Positions 1-7,754 of a DNA stretch of 64,000 nucleotides are shown here, in pieces. The DNA is from Cyanobacteria bacterium RI_101 (GTDB lineage: Bacteria; Cyanobacteriota; Cyanobacteriia; Cyanobacteriales; Microcystaceae). The stretch lies in contig WGLZ01000046.1 of the NCBI GenBank assembly GCA_016471375.1, positions 16,916 to 80,915 on the forward strand. The letters are read 5' to 3'. A program made the position numbers and the translations under genes. Positions within the stretch are counted from its first letter, which is position 1. The number at the start of each line of letters is the position of its first letter. The notes under the pieces are model-generated. The model was given only the letters and a program-made list of their open reading frames with translations, did no database searches and was not told the DNA's origin.

Positions 1-714
1 GCCGTAATGCTCCCATTCGCCGTTTTGTCCCACCAGACCCATGAAGAGGGAGGGAAACTGGCCAAACTCCGCCACCTCCGTGGGCATCTTCTCCACCAAG
101 GATTTAAACAAATTCAGCGCCGCGTAGAGGGTTTCCTTGGATTCCGGCAAACGATCCACAATCCAGGCCCGGCCTTCCTCCGAGAGGGGAGAGCGGACGC
201 CCCCCGGCACCGACCAAGCGGAGTGAATTTTCTTCGCGCCGAGGAGTTCGATCACAGTCTGCCCAAACTGCCGGAGGCGAATACCGGCCCGGGCTAAGTC
301 GGGATCGGCGGCGATCAGCCCAAAGACGTTGCGGGTGGCGGGGTCGCTGTCCCAGCCCAGCAGAAAATCGGGACTGCTGAGGTGGAAAAAACTGAGGGCG
401 TGGGACTGGGTAATTTGCCCCAGGTTCATCAAGCGCCGTAATTTTTCTCCGGCGGGGGGAACCTGCACCGCTAGGATTTTATCCCCGGTTTTGGCCGCGC
501 AGAGGAGGTGGCTCACGGGACAAATGCCGCAAATCCGAGCGGTAATGCCGGCCATTTCCCACATGGGGCGCCCTTCGCAAAATTTTTCAAAGCCGCGGTA
601 CTCCACCACATGGAAGCGGGCGTCGTCCACATTGCCTTGGTCGTTGAGGAAAACGGAAATCTTGGCGTGGCCTTCAATGCGAGTAACGGGGTCGATGACG
701 ATGGTTTGGGGCAT
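1..714 (-). CDS. hoxH: Bidirectional [NiFe]-hydrogenase large subunit HoxH (3' end beyond window)
   Basis: Large, nickel-binding subunit of the cytoplasmic NAD(P)-linked bidirectional hydrogenase, which interconverts protons and H2. The first 238 residues are present and the reading frame is open to base 1, so the C-terminus with the second Ni ligand pair lies outside. The N-terminus carries VTRIEGH (residues 9-15) and the first nickel motif RICGICP (about residue 60), followed by the SHLLCAAK stretch typical of HoxH. The sequence resembles Synechocystis HoxH from memory much more than uptake HupL. The start at 714 has AGGAG about nine bases upstream. The upstream neighbour is the divergent ppx gene, not hoxY, so hoxH appears to begin its own transcript here. 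Confidence 0.95.
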   Translation of the reverse strand, partial: MPQTIVIDPVTRIEGHAKISVFLNDQGNVDDARFHVVEYRGFEKFCEGRPMWEMAGITARICGICPVSHLLCAAKTGDKILAVQVPPAGEKLRRLMNLGQITQSHALSFFHLSSPDFLLGWDSDPATRNVFGLIAADPDLARAGIRLRQFGQTVIELLGAKKIHSAWSVPGGVRSPLSEEGRAWIVDRLPESKETLYAALNLFKSLVEKMPTEVAEFGQFPSLFMGLVGQNGEWEHYG

Positions 715-947
715 GGGGTTAGCTCCTAGGGAGGGGACTACCCGCCATTCTAGGCAACTTTCCAATAAAGAGCGCCGGTTAAGCGTAGACCCCCCCGCCC
801 CTTCGAGGCGCTCCTCCGCCGACTTCTTGAGCCTGGGCAACCGCGTTGGTGGCTCGGTTAGCGGGATAGCCCGGTTATCGGTCGAAAAAGCGGGGGAATT
901 TAGCCTAAGATTAACCCTAAGAGAACCCCGCGCCTTCCCCTTCGCCC
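715..947. promoter_or_regulatory. Divergent intergenic region between hoxH and ppx
   Basis: This 233-base spacer must hold the leftward promoter of hoxH and the rightward promoter of ppx. I see no convincing -10/-35 pair, LexA-like or NtcA-like site by eye. The only clear signal is the hoxH ribosome-binding sequence next to base 725. Confidence 0.4.
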
Positions 948-2600
948 ATGAATCCCCCCGCTCCTGTCTCCATTACGGAGCCTTGTCTGCTGGCGGCCAT
1001 CGACATTGGCACCAACTCCGTCCACATGGTCATTGTTCGCATTGATCCCCTTTTGGCGACTTTCACCATTGTGGCCCGGGAAAAAGACACCGTCCGTCTG
1101 GGGGAACGAGACCCCAAAACTAATCAACTGGCCCCCGCGGCGATGCAGAGGGCCATGGCGGCGCTGAAACGGTGTCGAGATTTGGCGGAGAGCATGGGGG
1201 TGGAGCACATCATCGCCGTCGCCACCAGCGCCACCCGGGAAGCCAGCAACGGCGAAGATTTTCTGACGGAAATTGAAGCGGCGGTGGGTCTGCGGGTGGA
1301 TTTAATCTCCGGGCAGGAAGAAGCCCGCCGCATTTATCTCGGCGTCCTCTCCGGCATGGATTTCCAGCACCAGCCCCGGATCTTGATCGACATCGGCGGC
1401 GGCTCTACGGAGTTAATCCTGGCGGATAGCCAGGAACCCCGTTTTCTCAGTAGCACTAAAGTCGGCGCTGTGCGTCTCAGTCGAGACTTCATTACCACCG
1501 ACCCCATCAGTCCCAAGGAATTCGCGGCGCTTCGGGCCTATGTGCGGGGGATGCTGGAACGCCCCATTGAGGAGTTAAAAAGTTGTTACCGGGCCGGGGA
1601 AGCGCCAATTCTCCAGATGATCGGCACCTCCGGCACCATTGAAACCCTAGCCACCCTGGTCGCGTTACAAAAACAACGCTCCGCGCCCAGCCCCCTTCAG
1701 GGTTACCAAATCCAACGCCGGGAAATTCGGGATTGGGTTAAGCGTCTGGCCGCCATGCCCTACGCCGAACGTTTTGCTCTAGAAGGGCTATCGGACCGCA
1801 GGGCGGAAATTATTCTCGCCGGCGCCGTGATTTTATTAGAAGCCATGACCCTGCTGGAGCAGGAAACCCTGACCATCTGCGAGCGGGCCCTACGGGAGGG
1901 GATCATCGTGGATTGGATGCTCAGTCGCGGCTTGATCGACAATCGCCTACGCTTTCAGAGCGAAATTCGCCAGCGGAGCGTCCTCAAAATCGCCCATAAG
2001 TATCAAGTTAACCTGGGGCACGGAGAACGGGTCGCCCAATTCGCCCTCAGCTTCTTTGACCAACTCCAGGGACAACTCCACTACTGGGACTACGAAGAGC
2101 GCCAATGGCTTTGGGCCGCGGCTATCCTCCACAACTGCGGCATTTATATCAGCCATTCTTCCCACCACAAACATTCCTATTACCTCATCCGCAACGCCGA
2201 ACTGCTGGGTTACCGGGAAATCGAACTGGAAATCATCGCCAACATCGCCCGCTACCACCGCAGAAGTCGTCCCAAAAAACGCCACGACGCCTATATTAAA
2301 CTTTCGGAACCCTACCGCCTGGCGGTGCGACAACTGAGCGCGCTTCTGCGGTTAGCCGTGGCCCTCGACCGCAGACAATGCGGCGCCGTTCAGGAAATGG
2401 ACTGCAAATACGACCCGGAATACCGTCAACTCCATCTCCATCTGACCCCGGCCCAGAGAGAAGACGACTGCGCCTTGGAACTCTGGAGTCTGGAGTATAA
2501 AAAAGCGATCTTTGAAGAAGAGTTTGGAGTCAAGGTTATCGCCACCCTAGCGCCCCAATCCCTCGAAACCGACTTAAACCGGGCGCTTTCATGCCGTTAG
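948..2600 (+). CDS. ppx: Ppx/GppA family exopolyphosphatase
   Basis: Predicted to hydrolyse terminal phosphate from polyphosphate, and possibly pppGpp. The ASKHA-fold N-terminal half starts with [17 protein letters not shown] (about residues 17-33), followed by [11 protein letters not shown] (about 94-104) and the phosphate-binding [12 protein letters not shown] (about 147-158). The C-terminal third has a helical HD-like domain with [16 protein letters not shown] (about 398-413). The 550-residue length fits two-domain cyanobacterial Ppx. It overlaps the start of the downstream hydrolase by ten bases, so the two are probably co-transcribed. Assignment to exopolyphosphatase rather than guanosine pentaphosphatase is by family convention. 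Confidence 0.92.
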   Translation: MNPPAPVSITEPCLLAAIDIGTNSVHMVIVRIDPLLATFTIVAREKDTVRLGERDPKTNQLAPAAMQRAMAALKRCRDLAESMGVEHIIAVATSATREASNGEDFLTEIEAAVGLRVDLISGQEEARRIYLGVLSGMDFQHQPRILIDIGGGSTELILADSQEPRFLSSTKVGAVRLSRDFITTDPISPKEFAALRAYVRGMLERPIEELKSCYRAGEAPILQMIGTSGTIETLATLVALQKQRSAPSPLQGYQIQRREIRDWVKRLAAMPYAERFALEGLSDRRAEIILAGAVILLEAMTLLEQETLTICERALREGIIVDWMLSRGLIDNRLRFQSEIRQRSVLKIAHKYQVNLGHGERVAQFALSFFDQLQGQLHYWDYEERQWLWAAAILHNCGIYISHSSHHKHSYYLIRNAELLGYREIELEIIANIARYHRRSRPKKRHDAYIKLSEPYRLAVRQLSALLRLAVALDRRQCGAVQEMDCKYDPEYRQLHLHLTPAQREDDCALELWSLEYKKAIFEEEFGVKVIATLAPQSLETDLNRALSCR

Positions 2601-3469
2601 CCCAGGGGTCTATGGCCAGCCCGGAAGCGGACTTCGAGATCCAGTTTTGGGGGGTGCGGGGCAGTATCCCCTGTCCCGGCGTCGACACGGTGCGCTACGG
2701 CGGCAACACCTCCTGCGTGGAAATGCGGGTCGGGGGAGAGCGCCTCATTTTTGACGGCGGCACCGGCATTCGTTTGCTGGGGGAGAGCTTGCGGCGACGT
2801 TATCTTTGCCAAGGGATTCGGGGGCGTCTTTTTTTTACCCACACCCACTGGGATCATATCCAGGGCTTTCCCTTCTTCGCGCCGGCCTTTACCCGCGGCA
2901 ATCACTTTAAAATCTACGGCGCTCCGACGCCCGACGGCGCCAGCATTAAACAGCGCCTACACGAACAAATGTTGCACCCCAATTTCCCCGTTCCTTTGCA
3001 AATTATGCAGGGAAATTTAGAGTTTTACGACTTAGATATCGGGGAAACTTTAGAGCTGAATTCGGGCATTACCGTCGAAAATCGTCCCCTCAATCATCCC
3101 GGCGAGGCGCTGGGTTATCGAGTGACCTGGGGAGAGCGCCGCGCGGCCTTTGTGACCGACACCGAGCATTTTTTAGACCGATTAGATCCGAATGCGCTAG
3201 CCCTAGCCCAGGGGGTTGACGTCTTAATGATTGACGCCACCTACACCGACGAGGAATATTACGACCCCCAAGAGAGCAAAATCGGCTGGGGTCATAGCAC
3301 TTGGCAAGAGGCGGTCAAAGTGGCCGAGGCGGCGGGAGCGAAACAGTTAGTCCTCTTCCACCACGATCCCGCCCATAGCGATAGTCAATTGGACGCCATT
3401 TTAGAGCAGGCCCGGCGGCGCTTTCCCAACACGATTTTGGCCCAGGAAGGCTTAACCTTGAGGCTGTAG
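2591..3469 (+). CDS. Metallo-beta-lactamase-fold hydrolase
   Basis: A 292-residue MBL-fold protein of the type beginning QFWGVRGSIPCPG (about residues 17-29). The metal-binding motif THTHWDH is at about residues 80-86. Further ligands are probably the His in NHPGEA, the Asp in TDTEH, and the His in FHHDPAHSD near the C-terminus. This subgroup includes PhnP-like phosphodiesterases and response-regulator-linked hydrolases, and its substrate is not known. The start at 2591 overlaps ppx by ten bases. A second ATG at 2612 follows AGGGGT closely and could be the real start. Probably an operon with ppx. Confidence 0.85.
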   Translation: MPLAQGSMASPEADFEIQFWGVRGSIPCPGVDTVRYGGNTSCVEMRVGGERLIFDGGTGIRLLGESLRRRYLCQGIRGRLFFTHTHWDHIQGFPFFAPAFTRGNHFKIYGAPTPDGASIKQRLHEQMLHPNFPVPLQIMQGNLEFYDLDIGETLELNSGITVENRPLNHPGEALGYRVTWGERRAAFVTDTEHFLDRLDPNALALAQGVDVLMIDATYTDEEYYDPQESKIGWGHSTWQEAVKVAEAAGAKQLVLFHHDPAHSDSQLDAILEQARRRFPNTILAQEGLTLRL

Positions 3470-3588
3470 CATTTACGAATTGGTGTTAAATGAAGAACGT
3501 GTAAACCCGTCGGACACCCAGACTCCTCTGTTGGTCAGGGCGCGTTAAAACCGCCGTCTGTTCGGACAATCGACCTCGCTGTCTGCTT

Positions 3589-4119
3589 TTAAATAACCTC
3601 TTCGGGTTCAAGCGCCTGGTAGGAGTCCTGAAAACACCAGCGCAGGAGCGCGGCGCCGACAGTCCATTTTGCCAACTCCAGACTCCAATAAAAACCGTGA
3701 AGGAGGACTAAAGCGCCGGGTAAACCGGGATCGGCGCCCATCTGACTCAGGCTAAAGGCCCAGCCGCTCAGGAGAGGGGTTAGCGCATAGGTTTGCGTTA
3801 GAGCAATCGCCAACAAAGCGCCGGCCAAAACTTGCGGCCAGGGGCCGGGATGACGGATTAAGCGTCCCTGGCGGGCGAGGACAAGGAAACCGGACAGACA
3901 AAGCGCCGCCAGCAGAAGTTCGAGGCGGTTAAATAGTCCAAAAAGGAGATAACCGGCCGCGGCAAAACCCGGTTGGGTCATCATCCCCGCGGCAAAGAGA
4001 CCGGGCATCATAATCAGATCCATCGCAAGGCTAGCGCTGAGCCAAAAGCCGAGGGCGACCAAGAGCAGTAGAGGCCAGGATTGGGCCCGGGGGGCGGACG
4101 GAAGGGCGAAATTGAGCAT
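3589..4119 (-). CDS. Hypothetical four-helix membrane protein
   Basis: A 176-residue hydrophobic protein with about four membrane segments (roughly residues 15-50, 58-82, 95-115 and 130-165) and a short acidic tail. It resembles cyanobacterial DUF4149-like hypothetical membrane proteins in size and layout, but I cannot confirm the family. It converges on the MBL hydrolase across 119 bases that hold no recognisable gene, and it is divergent from the secreted protease-like gene. The start at 4119 is the only ATG near the beginning of the frame. Confidence 0.65.
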   Translation of the reverse strand: MLNFALPSAPRAQSWPLLLLVALGFWLSASLAMDLIMMPGLFAAGMMTQPGFAAAGYLLFGLFNRLELLLAALCLSGFLVLARQGRLIRHPGPWPQVLAGALLAIALTQTYALTPLLSGWAFSLSQMGADPGLPGALVLLHGFYWSLELAKWTVGAALLRWCFQDSYQALEPEEVI

Positions 4120-4347
4120 AATTTCTTAGGTATTTACTCACTTTGAGGGAAAGAGATCCCCTAATCTCTTCATTATTACGGCGCTGACTCGTTCTCGAAG
4201 CGGAGGCGTAATATATCTTTATACAAGTCTCAAACTGCTGGACGGGTCGCCTGAAACGTCGCCTTTAACACGATTGGTTTACTTGCTTTGAGCGCGGCGC
4301 TAGAGTAAAACGTAAGTTTTTTAAGTAAACTCTGCTCCATAATTCCA

Positions 4348-7300
4348 ATGAGTAACCTCAGCCCATCCGAACCCACTCCTTTGCTTTTGAGCTTAGACAA
4401 AAACCCAACGGCTGTTTCAGCTAAGTTGAGTTCCGATTTGTGGGAATTAGCCGTTGCTTCTCCTTTAGCGCCCCGGACTCAAGCCGCGGCAGGACTGAAG
4501 ATCGCCACCGCTGATTATTGGCAGGCTGGGGGCGGTAGCTTAGCCGTGGAAGCGACCGCCGTCGCTAGCGCCGAGCGCCTCCTGGCGCAACTCCAGTCCC
4601 TTGGTTTAGAACAGGGCGCCCACTGGGGGAAGGTCGTTTCCGGGCTTTTGCCCATGGCGGCCTTAGCGCAAGTCGCCGAATTGGAGAACCTCGGCTTTTT
4701 GCGGCCGGTCTATCGTCCCGTCACCAACGCCCTTCAGGTTAATCCCAAGACCATCGGCGCCGAGACCAACGCCGGAAGCGCCGTCAGTCAAGGGGACATC
4801 GCTCAACGGTCTAACCTGGCTCGCTCCCAATTTGGCGTCAACGGCGCCGGAATTACGGTGGGCATTTTATCCGACAGTTACAACAATTTGGGGGGCGAGG
4901 CGGCGGATATCGCCAGCGGCGATCTGCCCGCGGGAGTCATCGTTCTCGACGATCTCCCGAGCGGCGGCTCCGACGAAGGCCGGGCCATGTTGCAAATTGT
5001 TTACGATGTCGCGCCGGGGGCGACGTTAGCCTTTGCCACCGCTTTCACGGGTCAAGCCAATTTTGCCCAGAATATTATTAATTTAGCTAAACCCCTGGCC
5101 CAGGGCGGCGCCGGCGCCGAGGTCATTGTGGACGATATTATTTATTTCAGCGAACCCTTTTTTCAGGACGGTATTATCGCCCAGGCGGTGGATCAGGTGG
5201 CGGCGGCGGGTGTGGCCTATTTTTCCTCCGCGGGCAATAACGCCGACGCCTCCTATGAAAGCGTCTTTGTTCCGGGCTTGACTCAGGGAAACTATACCTT
5301 TCACGACTTCAATCCCGGCGCCGGGGTGGATATCTACCAAAACATCGTCCTCAATAATGGGGAATTTTCCCCTGTTTTCCAGTGGGACCAGCCCTTCGCC
5401 TCCGCCGGCGGCGCGGGCGCTCAGAGCGACTTGGATATTTTTATTTTTCTCGACAATAACAACGACGGGAACCCCGAAACCCTCTTAACCTCCAGCGCCG
5501 ATAGTAACCTCGGCGCCGACGCCTTTGAATTTGTCAGCGTTTCCGGGACGGGAACCGCGTTTTTTGCCATCGGCAAGTTCAACTCAGCGGGGGGGCCTGA
5601 TCCGGGGTTAATTAAGTACGTCGATTTCGGCTTTAACAACACAGTCGAGTTTGCCACCAACAGTTCCACCTCCTACGGCCATAGCCAAGCCGCCGGGGGT
5701 CAGGGCGTCGGCGCCGCTTTCTATCGCAATACGCCAGCCTTTGGGGTTAATCCGCCCCAGCCGGAATCCTTTACCTCCCTCGGCGGCGCGCCTATCCTCT
5801 TCGATGTTCAGGGCAACCGTTTAGCCGTCCCCGAGATCCGCAATCAACCGGCCATTACCGCGCCGGACGGGGTGGATACCACTTTCTTTGGCTCCGACGT
5901 CGAGGGCAATGGACGCCCCAATTTCTTTGGCACCTCCGCCTCCGCCCCTTCCGCCGCCGGAGCCGCCGCTCTGCTCCGTCAAGCTGTTCCCAGCGCGACC
6001 AATCAAGAGATCTACGCCGCTCTCCAGAATACGGCGCTGGATATGAACGCGCCCGGCTATGATTTCCTCACCGGCGCCGGTCTCATTCAAGTGGACGCGG
6101 CCCTTGCGGCGCTGGTGGGGGAAGAGGATTTACCGGAAATTAACGTCGTCGCCTCCGACGCCACAGCGGCGGAAACCTTAGCGGGACAGACTTTGAACCG
6201 GGGGCAGTTTCGTTTTACCCGCACAGGGGATACCAGTTCTCCTCTCACGGTGAACTTTACCTTGGGGGGCGAGGCGACCAACGGAGTCGATCACAACACC
6301 TTTAATTTATTCGTGACCTTTAACGCGGGTCAGAGTAGTCGTAATCTCAACCTGACTCCCATCGACGACGCTCTGACGGAGGGAACGGAAACCCGGAGTT
6401 TAACCCTCAGCCCCGGCGCTAACTACAGCATCGGCGGTAACGCCAGCGCCGAGATTCAAATTCTGGACAATGATACTGTCGCCTTGCCGGTGATTACCGT
6501 CGCCGCCACAGACGCCGCGGCGGCGGAAACTCTAGCGGGACAGACGGCGAACCGGGGGCAGTTTCGTTTTACCCGCGCGGGAGATACCAGTTCTCCTTTG
6601 ACGGTGAATTTCTCCATCGACGGCACCGCCACCAACGGCGTCGACTTTAACCCCCTACCCGCCAGCGTCACTTTTAACGCGGGCCAAAGTTCTCGGACGT
6701 TAGGGGTGATTATCAAAGACGACGCCCTGGCGGAAGGGACAGAGACTGTGATTCTGAGTTTGGAAAGCGGCGCCGGCTATAGCGTGGGAGCGCCGTCTAT
6801 CGCGTCGGTGGACATCTTAGACAATGAAACGGCCGCTCTGCCCAGCGTTAACCTAACGGCCAACTGGAGCGGGGTCAGCGAAGACGGTGGGACCTCCTTG
6901 ATCTATACCGTTACCCGCTCTGGCTCTACCGCCAATCCCCTGACGGTGAACTTTAGCCTAGGGGGCGGCGCCGAAAATGGCTCAGACTACGTCCTAAGCG
7001 GCGCCGGCGCCGGGCAAATTACCTTCGCTAGCGGTCAAAGCTCCGTCCTCCTTGTCCTCGATCCCTTGACGGACGGGGTGAAGGAAGCTAATGAGACCAT
7101 TGAGCTAACCCTCCTGCCCGGCGCCGGTTACGAGCTTGGCTCCTCCAGTTCCGCGACGACGACGATTCTCAACGACGACGGCGTCTTTAACCAGAAGGGC
7201 ACCCCCGGCGACGACGTTATGGAAGCGGGAGCCACTCGCATTCTGACGGGTCGGGCCGGTCAGGATATTCTCATCGGCGGCGCCGGCCCGGACAGTCTCA

Positions 7301-7644
7301 TTGGCGGCCCGGGGGCGGATACCTTAACCGGCGGCGCTAATTTTGATACCTTTTCCTTTAATACGCCGGGGGAAGGCGTCGATACCCTCACCGACTTTAA
7401 CCCCCTTGAAGACCTGATCCAGGTTTCCGCCGCAGGCTTCGGCGCCGGTTTAACGCCTGGGGAAACCTTAGCGCCGGAGCAATTCAGCCTCGGCGCGTTA
7501 ACCCCGGCCACCCGCTTTATTTTTGATGGGACAACCGGTCAGCTTGGGTTTGACCCCGACGGCTCCGGCGCCGTTTCTCCCCAATCCTTCGCCGCGCTGA
7601 GTCCTGGTTTGAATTTGACTGAGGAGAATATTTTAGTGGTCTAG
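4348..7644 (+). CDS. Secreted S8-like (subtilase-fold) protein with Calx-beta repeats and RTX tail
   Basis: A 1098-residue protein with no N-terminal signal peptide. Residues about 160-590 form a subtilase-like domain with Asp176 in GILSDSYN and Ser530 in GTSASAPSAAG. At the position of the catalytic His of HGTHVAG, the sequence reads SDEGRAMLQIV, placing Glu210 there. Three Calx-beta repeats follow (about 595-700, 705-820 and 830-940); each has a TVNF-type strand and a closing ILDN or ILND. The tail (about 950-1060) has RTX nonapeptides such as GGAGPDSLIGG and the DTLTDFNP signature expected for type I secretion. Short direct homology between repeats 1 and 2 extends to the DNA level. It stands alone between divergent and downstream genes. 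Protease activity is uncertain because of the altered triad. Confidence 0.88.
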   Translation: MSNLSPSEPTPLLLSLDKNPTAVSAKLSSDLWELAVASPLAPRTQAAAGLKIATADYWQAGGGSLAVEATAVASAERLLAQLQSLGLEQGAHWGKVVSGLLPMAALAQVAELENLGFLRPVYRPVTNALQVNPKTIGAETNAGSAVSQGDIAQRSNLARSQFGVNGAGITVGILSDSYNNLGGEAADIASGDLPAGVIVLDDLPSGGSDEGRAMLQIVYDVAPGATLAFATAFTGQANFAQNIINLAKPLAQGGAGAEVIVDDIIYFSEPFFQDGIIAQAVDQVAAAGVAYFSSAGNNADASYESVFVPGLTQGNYTFHDFNPGAGVDIYQNIVLNNGEFSPVFQWDQPFASAGGAGAQSDLDIFIFLDNNNDGNPETLLTSSADSNLGADAFEFVSVSGTGTAFFAIGKFNSAGGPDPGLIKYVDFGFNNTVEFATNSSTSYGHSQAAGGQGVGAAFYRNTPAFGVNPPQPESFTSLGGAPILFDVQGNRLAVPEIRNQPAITAPDGVDTTFFGSDVEGNGRPNFFGTSASAPSAAGAAALLRQAVPSATNQEIYAALQNTALDMNAPGYDFLTGAGLIQVDAALAALVGEEDLPEINVVASDATAAETLAGQTLNRGQFRFTRTGDTSSPLTVNFTLGGEATNGVDHNTFNLFVTFNAGQSSRNLNLTPIDDALTEGTETRSLTLSPGANYSIGGNASAEIQILDNDTVALPVITVAATDAAAAETLAGQTANRGQFRFTRAGDTSSPLTVNFSIDGTATNGVDFNPLPASVTFNAGQSSRTLGVIIKDDALAEGTETVILSLESGAGYSVGAPSIASVDILDNETAALPSVNLTANWSGVSEDGGTSLIYTVTRSGSTANPLTVNFSLGGGAENGSDYVLSGAGAGQITFASGQSSVLLVLDPLTDGVKEANETIELTLLPGAGYELGSSSSATTTILNDDGVFNQKGTPGDDVMEAGATRILTGRAGQDILIGGAGPDSLIGGPGADTLTGGANFDTFSFNTPGEGVDTLTDFNPLEDLIQVSAAGFGAGLTPGETLAPEQFSLGALTPATRFIFDGTTGQLGFDPDGSGAVSPQSFAALSPGLNLTEENILVV

Positions 7645-7754
7645 ACGTCAAGGCTTTTGTATTGAAGGGAAGTTTTCCCCTGTCCAAGGGGGGGATGTAC
7701 AATAACGTCTAACCCTCAGCATTTCTCGCCGCGTTTCAGGAGTCCGGGTTAGCC

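Noticed and set aside
1..714. Uptake hydrogenase large subunit HupL
   Set aside because: The [12 protein letters not shown] and [20 protein letters not shown] stretches fit HoxH, not HupL.
329..1045. Rightward open frame of about 240 codons across the hoxH region
   Set aside because: It lies antisense to hoxH and runs into the start of ppx. The encoded sequence has no domain pattern, and hoxH on the other strand is unmistakable.
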